64,000 bases of DNA from Rhyacichthys aspro (GCA_036850595.1 CM072155.1:3891953-3955952), one strand, 5' to 3'. Shown: positions 11,795-23,947, counted from the first letter of the stretch. The notes: generated by a model not told the origin, from the letters alone. Made by a program: numbers and translations.

Positions 11795-11935
11795 ATGGTT
11801 CTGGTCGGTTCTTGGTCCTGGTTAAGTCCTATTCTGAGCCTGGTCTTCTTCTTGGTCCTGGTTGAGTCCTGGTTTGGTCCAGATCTTGGTCTGGCCCTGG
11901 TCTTGGTCTGGTCCCAGTCTTGGTTCTGGTGCGAA
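11795..11935 (+). repeat. Degenerate GGTCTTGGTCCTGGT minisatellite
   Basis: Many imperfect units built from 'ggtcttggtcctggt' and 'ggttgagtcctggt' are arranged head to tail in the predicted foxred2 leader intron (11141-12228). The rest of that intron is AT-rich and featureless. Similar 'tagtcctggtttag' runs occur at 43668-43690 and 46120-46395. Confidence 0.65.
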
Positions 11936-12231
11936 AAGGTTAAACTAGGCAGAGACTATAAAGAGCAGAAGAAGCAGAATTTTGTTGAAGTTCCATAAGA
12001 AATGTCAAAATATTGCAAAACTTTAAAAGGCAGAGTTACCAAAAATAATAGCATTAATGTACCAGAATTTAGACACGTTTTAAAGTTTAATTCTCGGCTC
12101 ATAAAGTATAAGTGTAGCATTGCTCTATATATTCAACATTTAAATGTTTGCTGATGGTGTTTGTTACTGATACAAAAATACTTACTTTAATTGCATTTTA
12201 TGTTCATACTATTTTTATGGCACTTTAGGGG

Positions 12232-15200
12232 ATGGATCCAGCCCTCCCTTATCTCATCCTCTGGCTCCTGTCGGCCTTCATCCAGTGCTCAGACCAGCAT
12301 CTGAACAGCACCCATCACTATGACTACTGCGTGCTGGGCGCTGGACCAGCAGGACTGCAGATGGGACACTTCCTTTCCAAAGCTAAAAGAGACTACATCA
12401 TATTAGAAAGGAATTCAGGCCCTGGAAGCTTTTTTAACAAGTCGGTAACACTTAAGCAGCAGTAGTAGATAAGAAAAAAATAAGTTTGAATTCACTTATC
12501 CTCTGTTTCGTGTTTAGATATCCCAGACACAGGAAGCTGATAAGTATTAACAAGATCCACACAGGAAGCCACAACCGAGAGTTTAACCTGCGACACGACT
12601 GGAACTCCTTGCTCAGCGATAAATCGGATCTACTTTTCAAGCGAGTGAGCAGTGAGTTCTACCCACCAGCCGATGCCTTCCCGCTCTACCTGACTCTGTT
12701 TGAGAAGGAGCTTGAGCTGAGGGTCCGATATGGTGTGGACATCGGACGAATTAGAGCAGTTCCATCAGCCACTGGCAGGAAGTATATCCTATCAGATCAA
12801 AATGCTTCATCCTACTTTTGCAGGTATGCTAATCTTAACTGTAAGTAAGATCATGTTTGACAGTTTTAAAGCTGTATTTCTGTCCTCTTCCAGCATCCTT
12901 TTGGTAGCCACTGGTCTGTGGGTTCCCCAGAAGATAGAGTTTGTGGGTTCGGAGCTGGTGGAAGGTTATGAGTCCATCTCGACCGACCCAGAAGACTACA
13001 AAAACCAGGCTGTACTTATTCTGGGCAAAGGGAACGCAGCCTTTGAAACGGCGCAGAGCCTGTTGGGGAAGGCCAGTCGGGTCCACATGGTCAGCCGCAG
13101 CCCCGTACGACTGGCATGGCAGACGCATTATGTTGGAGACCTAAGGTACTTATGACATGTTTGTAAGCCTCGCTTCCTAGAGCAGTATGATGCAGGGCTG
13201 GTCAGTAGTGTCTCTGTCTATTCCAACACAGAGGACATTTGATAGGCAGTGTAAATTGAATTCATGTTTATTAATCCTCAAGGGGAAATTCATTCGTTGA
13301 GTCTCTTCAGATGAACTGATCCAGATTCAGCTTCCACAGACTGATTGCTTGTACGGTATCATTGCAGTTGGGAAGAAGTAGTTCTGTCTCAGACTGATCT
13401 CAGATGTCCACTGGCTGCTCTCTGTTGTTCAAAAACCCAGTGTAGAGGATGGTCCATGTTGTTCAGTATAGCATCTGCCCTTTTTGTTTTAACTAATACC
13501 TATAATTGAACCAGCCCTCTCTTTTAGTTTTTCAAGTTGCCTGCCCTACAGACTGCAGTTTAAAAAATGAAGTAGCCATTAAAGCATGATAAAACATTAG
13601 CAGTAGTTTATTGATTACAGTAAAAAACCATAGCCACAAACTGATTTATATAAAGGTGCTAGTAATTTTGGCAAATGTAATTATGCATCTAGCTGTGCTC
13701 TATTTTTAAGAGTAGATGACAATAGGATCAGTCGTTCTGCTCTCATAACACTTATCATTAAACAATGGCTTCATCTTGAGCTGTATCAGTCAAAAGTTGT
13801 GGATGCTTCAGATAAAAACTAACTTTAGAGATTTTGCTAATGCTTCCTAACTTTTCTGTCTCTCTGATTGTATCCACCACTTGTTGCTTACGCAGCTGCA
13901 GAGAAGCAAAACAAAGAGATAGTTTTGGTTTTCTGTAATTGTTGGATTTACTACATCTTCTTCCAAACTTTGCTAGACTTTTCTGTGGATTTTTTCGTGT
14001 CAGAACAAGCCATCCCCTTGATAGTGAATTAATGTGATTGTTCAGAGTGAACCCTGACACGCCCTAAGGAGCTAGGAAAGGCCCCTGCCTCTGCCTCCAG
14101 CGGTACTTACAATAAAGGCTGCACAAAATATCAAGCCCAAAGCAGTAAAAAAAATCATATCATAGAGTATTTTTTTCTTTCAATTTTACATTTTTTGTTA
14201 TCAGCATTTGGGAAATATAAGTAGTCATATTTTTTTACCCTATTTATTTATGATTCTTTTAAACTAGCAATTAATATGTCAGGTTTGGTTAGAATATGTA
14301 TTTTGCCCTGTTTTCCGTGATAGGCCATAGAAATGAATAATGGTTTAAAAATGGCTTACTTTAAACCCAAGTTAGCTTCAATGCTAAGTTGTTTTTAGCG
14401 TTGTTGTAATAGCAAGTATACAAGCACGGCTAATGTCCTAGAACAGTCTGTATTTTCAAATGTGGAATCTTGTCTGTTATTATGTTTTATATTACTGTAG
14501 GTTTTCATACTAATATAGGATAATCGTATTTGTATATTAATCATATACTATCTTTATTCCAGAGCTGTGAACAATGAAGTCCTGGACACATATCAACTGA
14601 AGTCTCTGGACGGGCTGGTGGAGACTCGTCTGGAGGAGATAGCCATCATCAAACAAACAGAGGAGGGCAAAAGGAGACCCAAACATAGAAAAGACAAAAA
14701 GGCTAAGCTGTACTTGACTTTACACAAGTACATACGGAATGGAAGCAATAATGCGACCGCAGAAGAGCTGGCTGGGTTCCACATCGACAACTTCTCAATG
14801 AGGAAACCCTACGACCGCGTTATCCGCTGTCTGGGGTTTCGATTCAACTTCAGCATATTTGACAGGTATAATGTCCCAAAAAAAGTTATCTGGTCAACAG
14901 CCACTTGTATTTACAGTATTTTTTTTTCTTCCAAATATCCATAGCTCCGCCTGTCCACCCAACAGTGAGAATGCTCGAGGGAGGCTCCCAGCACTGACAG
15001 CCTGGTTCGAAGGGAAGAACATGCCGGGTTTGTTTGTGCTGGGAACTGCAGCCCACTCCAGAGACTACCGCTCTTCTGCCGGAGGGTTTGTCCATGGATT
15101 TCGTTACACAGGTGAGAGTGCAGCAGAGGGACAGTGGATTTTACACACAGTCTATTGCTAGAATTAAATATCAGTGGCAATAGTCCCTCTTTACCTTTAC

Positions 15201-17116
15201 TGATAAATTTCACAAAACATGGTGAATAAACAAGTGTAAGTACTACATACTCGGTCTGCACATCACCTCTTAGGATTGCATGAATTCAGCTTCTGCTTAT
15301 TTAATTGACCGTAAAATAAGAACTACACTGGTAACATTATAGAATTTAAGCAATTTGTAGAGCAGTTGCACATTCAAACAAATACGTGTGTGACATTTAG
15401 ATTAACAATATATATTTTCTTCCTCAGTAAGAGCAGTACACCGCGTTCTTGAAAACCGGTACCATGGCAACCTGTGGCCATCTACAAAACTGATGACAAC
15501 ACAGCTGCAGTCTTGGATCCTAAAGCGGGCCAATGAAGCGTCCGGTCCATACCAAATGTTCGAGATGCTCGGGGACATAGTACTTCTTAAAGGGTGAGCT
15601 GAAAAGATTTTGACACTAGCCTTTATTAGATTGGCGTAATTCACTGTATGTTTCATTTCTGTCTCCTGGTTTTCTCCTCAGATCTCACTGTGAATATCTA
15701 GAGGAGTTTCCTCTTCAGGCCCTGCCTCAGTTCTCCTCTCTGTCTGGCCATGAAGTGATCAATGGGCTGATCATTCTGGTTATGCAGTATGGTAAAAAGA
15801 AGATCGACTACCTGGGGCCTAACCGGGCTGAAACAGACTGGACCAGAGCGTTTAAATCCAACTTTCTACATCCTGTTTTGTACTACTATGACCGACTTCC
15901 TACCGGTGAGTGTCAGTGCAGTTAACCTTTGACAGGTAATCACCTGCATGAGATGTTAACAATCCATTTTCCCCAGAGGAAGAAATGAAGCTCCGCCCAC
16001 ATGGCTGGCCATTACCAAGGCCCAAAGCTGTACATCATATGGTGGAAGACTTCCTGACAGAATGGGACAGTCCCATGTCTCACATCCAACCACTGCGGCG
16101 TTTCCTCGAACACTGTGTCCAGACTGACCTCAGGACTTTCCATGCAGGTGGGCAGCATGTTGCCAGTTAACCCTTAAAGGTCGGTGATAAAGTCAACTTT
16201 ACTGAATGACCTTACATACTTGTGCTACTGGTTTACTTAGAGACGTGGTAAATTTGTGCTGACAGAAGGCACTTTCATTTTCAGTTTTTTATGTCAATAG
16301 ACCTTGTAATTGCGATGAAATATTAACTGATGTTTGGAGGGTGAAGAGAAGAGGCATGTGCTGGAGCAGTGTAGTGAGAGATGGCAGGAGCAAACAGAGT
16401 CAGGCAGAGGGGGAGGTTTGTTGAAGTAAATCAAGAATCATGCATTTTAGTGTAATGTAGGTTGGTTCTGTTTTTGTGATCTCATTTTAATAGTCTTTCA
16501 TGAAGAGGCACGGGTCCTAAAAAAATCTCTATATAATTACAGGTCCTCCATGTGGTGTTAGGAATGCATGCTATATGCGAAAACTGTGTTGAATGTTGTA
16601 AAAGCTTAACTAGTATATTTCCAGATATCTCTGAAGTAGTTTCTACTGGACTCAGAGTACATGTTGTTTACAGGTATAAGCGTCTGTTGAGGAGTAGACC
16701 AGCAGCAGTCCTTAAAACTGAATATCAGTTTTAACACCACACTGAATCACAGGGTGAAATAATGATGTTGTGCCAACCTCTTTATGACCCTTATGGATGT
16801 TGTACTTTGAAGCCAACCTCTAGTCAACAACAGAAATGACTTTTATTACATTGTAAAACAAATGTTCTCTTTCCTTTTTGTAGAATCCTGTTTTCGTTTC
16901 TCCCTGATGCACCGCCAGCCACCGCTATTCTGTCGCCAGGGGTACTTGAAGGGACAGGGGGTCGCGGGCAGTGGTCAGTCTGGACAGAAAGCCCACAGCG
17001 CTGTGGTAATGCCTCCAGAAAAAAGCGAGGACAACCCAGAGGCTGACTCTCCATTCTCCAGTTACCTGGCACGAGCTGGAGCCTCCATGTCTTCAGGATT
17101 CAAACTTGACCTCTGA
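12232..17116 (+). CDS. foxred2: FAD-dependent oxidoreductase domain-containing protein 2 (ERFAD), 9 exons, 676 aa
   Basis: FOXRED2 is a luminal ER flavoprotein linked to ER-associated degradation. Coding exons: 12232-12440, 12518-12823, 12894-13145, 14563-14865, 14945-15111, 15428-15593, 15682-15905, 15977-16147, 16884-17116 (2031 bases). The first 20 residues form a hydrophobic signal peptide. The FAD Rossmann motif GAGPAG is at residues 36-41, followed by the conserved YPRHRKLISINK stretch across the first junction. A second dinucleotide motif GKGNAA is at 216-221. Further landmarks are LLDTYQLKSLDGL-like, YDRVIRCLG and SAGGFVHGFRYT. Exon 1 must end at 12440 with donor GTCGGT; the nearby GTAACA would break the frame. 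Length matches the roughly 684-residue human protein. The C-terminus reads FKLDL and lacks a canonical KDEL-type retrieval signal. Confidence 0.93.
13250..13490. repeat. Interspersed repeat in foxred2 intron 3 (copy 1 of a local family)
   Basis: The segment with 'gatctcagatgtccactggc' and 'gatggtccatgttgttcag' recurs at 22895-23035 with few changes and more weakly at 21905-21965. The wording resembles retrotransposon 3' regions seen in many fish genes, but I cannot name the family. The remainder of intron 3 (13146-14562) is AT-rich and shows nothing else. Confidence 0.6.
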
Positions 17117-17269
17117 CTGTTTTGTTGGTTTCTCCCTGAGCTATGTCAATGAATATTAAGTCCATGAGCCTTGCTACCTCCAGCACCATGATAAGTTTAA
17201 TTGCTAGACCAAATACTTTGACAGAAGTCTTGTTGATAAGTGTTTCCCATATTTTTTACTCTGTGCCAT

Positions 17270-17275
17270 ATTAAA
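17270..17275 (+). terminator. foxred2: foxred2 polyadenylation signal (ATTAAA)
   Basis: ATTAAA lies 154 bases after the stop codon and is followed about 15 bases later by GTGTTTAC. It is a plausible short 3' untranslated region. The following 17276-17860 stretch is AT-rich intergenic DNA before the ankrd54 promoter, with no gene seen. Confidence 0.5.
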
Positions 17276-17869
17276 GCAAAACAATCAGTGTTTACTGCAC
17301 TTTAATTTAGATACAACCCGTAACCGGATAGAAAATGAGTGAACTTAAATATTATTGCATATAGTTTTATTTACAAAAAGGAATATTATAGCTTAGTTCT
17401 TATAAACAAAATAAATAAAAAGTAAATTTTATACAGAATACATTTATGCAGGTAGTTTTAAACTACTAAATTTTAGTTGAAATATATATTTGTCTTAAGG
17501 TATCACTGGGAAACCTTTGCATATCGCTGGAGGGTCTTTTTGTCCCCTGATATTTCAAAAACATTTACTCTTATTCTTTCAATATACCAGTTATATTGTA
17601 AGTCGAATGCGGGTGTATTCTTATAACAAAGCATTATTTTTGTGCCATTTTCATATCATCACAAATATAAGATGTATAAGTAAATACATTCCTACTATGG
17701 TACTGTTCGTGAAAATATATATTATATTGGTAGAGGGTGATGTCAGATATTTATAATGCATATTAAATTTGCAAAAATAATTAAAAGTCAAATACATGGC
17801 ATTTTTTGTATTGGCGTTTTCCTTCTCACAGCAAAATGGTAATACGCATGTGTCAAACTGTCGCTGTCC

Positions 17870-17934
17870 ATTGGCTGCCAAGTTTCGCGGACGCTATTGG
17901 TCGAGAGCAGCTCAACAACGCAGACGTTCATTGG
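17870..17934 (-). promoter_or_regulatory. ankrd54: Triple CCAAT-box (NF-Y) promoter of ankrd54
   Basis: Three ATTGG motifs (CCAAT on the minus strand) lie at 17870-17874, 17896-17900 and 17930-17934, with starts 26 and 34 bases apart. They sit in a CpG-containing block (TTCGCGGACG, CTCGTGACGC) 220-280 bases before the ankrd54 start codon. No TATA box is evident. NF-Y use is inferred from the motif. Confidence 0.6.
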
Positions 17935-18152
17935 CGGATACTCGTGACGCTGTTGCCTGTACAATGGGCGTGTATTTTACTACTTTTTTTATCTGGAAAA
18001 TGTGAAATAGGTGACATGTTGGTGCTGGAAAGGAAAGCTCGCTTCTCCTGTTAAAGAAAATACAACATTTACAACAATGCGAAGACCTAAATTCCTTCTC
18101 CGGGGATGGAGGACATTTAGTGGAACGACAGTAGCGTAAAAACGGCTCCCAT

Positions 18153-21100
18153 ATGTCGCTGCAGACTATGGACGGGTGGAGCCCCATCGTTGCTACCGCC
18201 ACGGACAACGACAGGTCCAGCTCCGAGGGGGAATACATGCTCGAAACGGGACCGGAAAACGAAGCGCGAGACGGGGACGATCACCAGCAGCAGCAGCGGG
18301 GCAGCGTGGACTTGATGGAAGACGGGGGCACCGCTGTGGGATTCGGTTTGAGCGCAATAGGAGAGAGCAAAGTGCTGCTGGGTCGAGTGGGACAGATGGA
18401 CGATAAAGAGCTGCGGTACTTGCACTTGTTGTGGGAGCCGGGACGGGCCGAGGGTTGCTCCGGAAGCGGCCACAAGCTCGGGAAGGTGCTGGGCGGCAGG
18501 ACCAGGAGGCACCACAAAGCGTCCCGCAACCTGGGTCCTATTGGGAAAGATATTTATGGTAAGTAAATAAAAACAACCAGGAGAGTGTGCACAGCCAGCT
18601 ATTGGTTATTGACATCTTGCAACAACACATATGCTGCATATAAATGTTCTACAATGGTCAAAGGTACAGCCACATGGGTCATTTTTATCCTTAACATTTT
18701 AACTCCCCAGCTCCCAAATTAGATAGCTTAGATTTTGTGATGTCACTAATACTCCAACCCAGATGTCTTGTCAACAAAAATAGCTCTGCTTTTTTCTTCA
18801 TTTTTTACTTTAGTCAGATTCTTTTTTTGTTGATGTAAAAGCTACAGCCTTGTGCTGCATTTAAACACCGCTCAACCCCTGGGATAATTCAGAAAATGTT
18901 AATTCACAAATGACTCCAACCCAGACTGTCATATAATTGGTCTATGTTTAAACACACTACCAATAATTAAAGTGTTTGGGCTAGGTAATTGATATTTAAG
19001 GCATACAAATCAGGCTCTGTTGCCTTTCTTTTATGCTTATGAGTAAAGGTCAAATTGGACATAATATACTTGAAAAATCACCAATTCCGCTTTTTCTTTC
19101 TTCTTTTTGCTTCATTCAGATTCCTTTTTGTCCATATAAATGGTCCACAAAACCAACTGTAACTCTTAGCTTGTAACAATTGCAAGATTTTGTGAGGTCA
19201 CAAATTACTTTAGTCTGGATAGTCATATAACTGGTCTATGATGCAACACACCAAGCCTATTAAAGAACACATCTGAGCCAAAATATTATATAAATTATAA
19301 ATATTATTATATATTTTCTTATAAACATACTGGTAAATAAATGAGCATAAGTGTTGCCAACAATAATAACACGAAACAATAAACGCACAAAAGCACTATC
19401 AAGTAAAAGCTTATCTAAACGACAGTCAAGTCAAGACATGGCATGATGAACCAGCACCTCAGGCTCAGCTCCAACTCATCATGCAAAAGAAAAAAAAAGA
19501 AAACTCTTCCAGTGAACTCTGATATCACAAACCAACCAAACAGAATATTTGCAGAACTTTTTACTATGCTTTATCTTTTTATCAGCTGTGAAAAGACTGA
19601 GGGAAGCTGCCAACAGCAATGACATCGACACAGGTATGAGTTATGAGGACGTAGGAAAATATATGAAAGAACTGGTAAAATGTACTGAAGTGTAATGCTT
19701 TCTACTGTGTTTTTGTCTTCAGTACAAAGGCTGTTGGAAGACGACATAGACCCCTGTGCGGCTGACGACAAGGGGAGAACGGCCCTCCATTTCTCTTCCT
19801 GCAATGGCAATGAAAGCATTGGTAGGTTTGGATTAATGAAACTAAAGTTAAGCAGACCACAATATATTTTCAGTGAACAAGAGGGCACCAAAAGTCACCA
19901 ATCCTGCATAAATACGATAATTTTGGCAAATGGCAACCAATGGATTACATTGTGCGTGCTATCAGAGAGTAGATGGAGAACATTAGCAAGTGGCTTGATA
20001 TCTCTGCTCTATTCATACGAGCATTAAGGCTGCACAAGTTAAATACTACTCTATCCTTACAAGTCTATCCTTATAGTTAACTTTTCACATTTATCTGGAT
20101 TTCTTTCTATTGCACTAGACAGAATCAAACTAGTAAGTCAACAGCGTCTCACTCAGCACCACCACTTACCCCCAATAGCAGCGTAGTAACCATTCCTGCT
20201 TTTTTTATTTAAAAACAGGTAAAACTGGAAACTATTACCATTGCAGACTGTAGTGATCCTGTAACATTGTGTCGAAGCATTGCCAGCATTTATCCATGTA
20301 TAATTTGCACACAATGACCATAGTTTCTCAGCATTCCTGCGCAGTCTGCTGATGGTGAACACAGCAGCCACATATTTGAGTTGAACAGAAGTCCAGTATT
20401 GAATCTGTTAAACAGTTTTTTGTTCACATTTTTCATTATTAGCTTTATTTTGCTCTGTCATGTAAATACATGGGCAAATGGATAATGGTCTGCTTTTTTT
20501 GCTGTAATTTCCTGGAACACATATTTAAATTCTCATCTCATCATTCTCATTCAACAACTCATTCCTTGTATTTACAAAATTAGCCTTCTCTTGTGCATTT
20601 TAGTGCAGTTGTTGCTGAGCTATGGTGCTGACCCCAACCAGCGAGACAGTCTGGGAAATACCCCTCTCCATTTGGGTAAGTATTATGATTAACTGATTAA
20701 CTGTGAACCTACATCTCTATGTCCAGGGCATATGACTGTGGTTACCAAGGCCAAACACTGCTTTATTTGTATGTGCCTGAAAATACTTTAATACCAAATA
20801 ATTTCAGCATTCAGCAACCACATACATTTCCTCAATTAAAGCCAGTTATGTATTGTTGGATGCTGATGTTGATGTGTATTTCTGCAGCGGCCTGTACCAA
20901 CCACGTGCCTGTAATCACCACACTGCTGAGAGGAGGTAAGGCAACTGGACTATTACTTACTCTACATTCAAGTAGGTTTTGCTGTTGAGGCTTTTGCTTG
21001 TGCTTTTTCTAACAATTACAAATGCAACCAACAGACTTTGTTGCTCTTGTGCAGTACATTAGAGGTGTTCATTTATATGTACTGTGGATTATTTAGTCAA

Positions 21101-22731
21101 TTTAACTATTCCTGTATAAGCATTTCAGCAGAAAATGTGCTGAAAAACTACACCTATCAGGCATAACATTCTGACACTGATTTAGGTGAATAATACTGAT
21201 TATCTCTTCATCGTGGCACCTTTTAGTGAGTGGGATATATTAGGCAGCAGCTGAACATTTTTTCTCAAAGTTAATTTAGACACAGCAAAAATGGGCTGGC
21301 ATAAGGACTTGAACGGGTTTGACAAGGGCAAAACTAGGATAGCTAGATAACTGCGTCAACGCATCTCCAGAATTAGAGCTCTTGGGGTGTTTCCAGTCTG
21401 CAGTGGTCAGTACCTATCAAAAGTGGTCCAAGGAAGGAACAGATGTGAACCGGGACAGAGGCCAACTACTGCTGGATCTGATAGAAGGATGACAGAATAC
21501 ATAGAATACATCTCAGTTTGTTGTGTATTAGGCTTCATAGCCACACTCCAGTCATGGTAAACTCTGACCTCTGTGCACCACCAAAAGCACCAAAACAGAG
21601 CAGGTGTTGATTTGGCCTCCATATTCCCAGATGTCAATCAATGGGGAGTGCTGGACAAACAAGTCTGATCCATGGAGGCCCACCTCGTAACTTACAGAAC
21701 TTAAAGGCTCTGCTGCGATCATCTTGGTGTCTGATACCACAGCACACCTTCAAGGTTCTAGTGGAGTCCATGCCTCGACAGGTCAGGGCTGTTTAGCAGC
21801 AAAAGGGGGACTTACATAATATTGTGTAGGCGGTCATAATGTTCTGCCTGATCGGTGTATGACTCCACTATAATTTTTAGCATTCATTTCAGGCATGTTC
21901 TGATGTGTTGTTCTAAGACAGCATGTAGAGAATGGTCTATGTAGTTTATAATAGCATTCTCTCTTCAACACTTGCGTTGCTCAGGTAGAGCATACACCCA
22001 GCACATGGGAGACCCAGGTTTGAGTCTTGGTCGGGTCATTTGCCCAATTTTAATTTTCCATTCTCTCTCACCCCATTTCCTGTCCAGCTACATTTAATCT
22101 ATCCATAGTATTAATAAAGGCCAAAAAAGACCAAAAAAATAAATAAATAAAACTTAGTACTTGATACTGCTTTTTACAAAACTACTAGAGGTAGAAGGTG
22201 CTTTGTAAAATCCTGAGAACTACTATAACACTAATTGTTGTCTTTGTGTCTTAAGGAGCCCGTGTTGATGCCCTGGACCGAGCAGGCAGGACCCCTCTGC
22301 ATTTGGCTCGCTCCAAACTTAACATTCTGCAAGAGGGAGATTCACGCAGCTTAGAAAACCTGAGGGGTGAAGTCACACAGGTAAACAGACTGTTGTGATG
22401 CTATGTTTAAATAATAGACCTTCCAAAGATTCTTATATACTATGTTTTTTTGATTACAGATCATTCAAATGCTGAGGGAATATCTGAACCTAATGGGTCA
22501 GAGTGAAGCAAAAGAGAGACTGGAGCACATCTCAACACAGCTGCAACACACACGCACTAAAGAGCAGGTCAGACACAGTTGGTGTTAACAGCAATTTGAA
22601 TTTGATTCATAATGTTTTGTTACATATTACTTACTGATAATTTCTTTTTTTTGTAGGTGGATGAAGTGACCGATTTATTGGCCAGTTTTACATCGCTCAG
22701 TCTACAGAAACAGAATTTGGGAGATAGGTAG
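18153..22731 (+). CDS. ankrd54: Ankyrin repeat domain-containing protein 54, 8 exons, 326 aa
   Basis: ANKRD54 (Liar) is a nucleocytoplasmic shuttling adaptor that binds LYN and BTK in mammals. Exons: 18153-18558, 19586-19633, 19723-19821, 20604-20675, 20888-20935, 22256-22380, 22460-22567, 22657-22731 (981 bases). The N-terminal part is acidic and low complexity, with a short QQQQ run, a conserved SSSEGE motif, and a basic segment RTRRHHK that may act as nuclear import signal. Four ankyrin repeats follow from about residue 140 to 260, with strong landmarks DPCAADDKGRTALHF, ADPNQRDSLGNTPLHLA and VDALDRAGRTPLHLA. The C-terminal KEQVDEVTDLLASFTSLSL resembles the family's leucine-rich export-type end. 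An in-frame ATG at 18168 is an alternative start. Confidence 0.94.
18700..19270. repeat. Diverged internal duplication in ankrd54 intron 1
   Basis: Two blocks, roughly 18719-18960 and 19081-19260, carry the same order of words: 'tagattttgtgatgtca' / 'aagattttgtgaggtca', 'ctttttc..ttcat.cagattc.tttttgt', and 'catataattggtctatg' / 'catataactggtctatg'. They look like old tandem or dispersed copies. There is no coding potential. Confidence 0.45.
21149..21860 (+). mobile_element. Decayed Tc1/mariner transposon in ankrd54 intron 5
   Basis: The ends are inverted repeats: left 'cacctatcaggcataacatt' and right 'gttctgcctgatcggtg', the common 'cgatcaggcataacattatg' terminus of a Tc1-like fish family. 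The inside shows transposase remnants with stops and frameshifts, including the family phrase 'gtggagtccatgcctcgaca'. It is about 710 bases long and non-functional. Confidence 0.75.
21965..22152 (+). mobile_element. tRNA-derived SINE in ankrd54 intron 5
   Basis: The head has polymerase III-like boxes: A box in 'gttgctcaggtagagc' near 21975 and B box 'ggtttgagtc' near 22017. The body 'ccccatttcctgtccagcta' and the tail 'aataaaggccaaaaaagacc' followed by AAATAAATAAATAA match the plan of a common fish SINE. The copy is full-length or nearly so. A functional tRNA is ruled out by the poor acceptor stem and the SINE body. Confidence 0.7.
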
Positions 22732-22894
22732 AAAAGAAGGCATACAGAGAGCTGGAATCTTTTTTTTTTTTTTTTTACATTTAAAGGCATACAATGTAGG
22801 AGGTCGACCAGTAGGGTTAGAAAAACTGCATATCCTAGCAACAGAAATGGCTGTAGTTTAATAACTTAGATTGTATTTGGTATTTTTAGCAGGC

Positions 22895-23035
22895 TAAGAA
22901 GTTCAATTCAACTTAAGGATCTCAGATGTCCACTGACTGCTCTTTGTTGCTCAAAAGAATGCAGGGAATGGTCCATGTTGTTCAGTATAGCAATGTAGTC
23001 CTGTTGCTTCCACCAGTCTCTTAAAGTTATTTATG
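22895..23035. repeat. Interspersed repeat in ankrd54 3' region (copy 2 of local family)
   Basis: The sequence shares 'ggatctcagatgtccactg' and 'aatggtccatgttgttcagt' with the copy at 13250-13490. It lies in the ankrd54 3' untranslated region if the polyadenylation signal at 23417-23422 is used. Confidence 0.55.
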
Positions 23036-23416
23036 TAGTAGACACTAAACAGCAGTAAAGCGGTTTTATTACATCCATGACACATGACACGCTTATTCCT
23101 ACCTTCAAACTCTACAGGGACAAAATCCTATATTGTATGCCTTATAGTAATTTAATAAAAAGACAAAATGACTAGACAGAAGCTCAAGTGATGTTTGCTG
23201 ATGGATTTTCTTTTGCCTTTACTGTCATTAATAACCAACTTCTTGAGTACATATTATATTACACGTTTGTTGTTGTTTTTTTTGACTGTTGATTCAGGTT
23301 TTCAGATGTGTCTTTGTTTCACGTTGCCTTTTCTCTTGTGCTGCATGTATTATTTGTATTGTAAATTTGATTTGTAAAACTCAATCTGTGACTGAAAAAA
23401 AAGATATATTTGAGAC

Positions 23417-23422
23417 AATAAA
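23417..23422 (+). terminator. ankrd54: ankrd54 polyadenylation signal (AATAAA)
   Basis: AATAAA is followed by a T- and GT-rich stretch (CTATTTTTGTCTTTG). Using it would give a 3' untranslated region of about 700 bases. Between here and the tubulin promoter (23423-23900) the sequence is AT-rich and empty. Confidence 0.5.
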
Positions 23423-23913
23423 TCTGTATCTTTCACTATTTTTGTCTTTGACTATATAATACATGGAGGTCTATTGCCTTTAAGATGTTTTTGTCTGTGT
23501 AGTCACAAGCAGAAAAATGATAGAACAAACAGAAGCATGTAGAAAATATTTACTGTAATCTATATTCAAATTTTCTAAGTTATCTTTAGATAGAATATAT
23601 AATATATATACATTCATTTCAGACTGATTTTAACAACACTGTGCAGCTTCAATGTGGCAATAATATTAAAATAACAGGTTTTTTAATTTCTTGATTTATG
23701 TATTATAAAATCATGACATACACATGTTGTATTAAATAACTATTAAAATTACGTAATATAAAAATTCTACGAATCCTTATGAATAAATGACAATAAAATA
23801 CACGTATTACAGTCTTAAATTCGATTTAGACAAAAACTACATTTGGGATAAGCTCTGTACCTACTTTATAGCAGACGTCAGTGCGCGTGCATGCTACGTC
23901 CGTTAGTTGCCGA

Positions 23914-23947
23914 CCAATCAGATTCTAGTGTGTGGAAAGTATAAATA
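23914..23947 (+). promoter_or_regulatory. Alpha-tubulin core promoter (CCAAT and TATA boxes)
   Basis: CCAAT at 23914-23918 and TATAAATA at 23940-23947 precede the tubulin ATG (24036) by about 120 and 90 bases. A start near 23970 would give a short leader in the same exon as the initiator methionine, typical of alpha-tubulin genes. Confidence 0.7.

Noticed and set aside
12441..12465. Extension of foxred2 exon 1 to the donor GTAACA at 12445
   Set aside because: It breaks the frame with exon 2. Splicing at GTCGGT after 12440 joins KYPRHRK, which is conserved in the family.
21975..22045. Functional tRNA gene
   Set aside because: A and B boxes are present, but the cloverleaf is poor and the sequence continues into a typical fish SINE body and A-rich tail.
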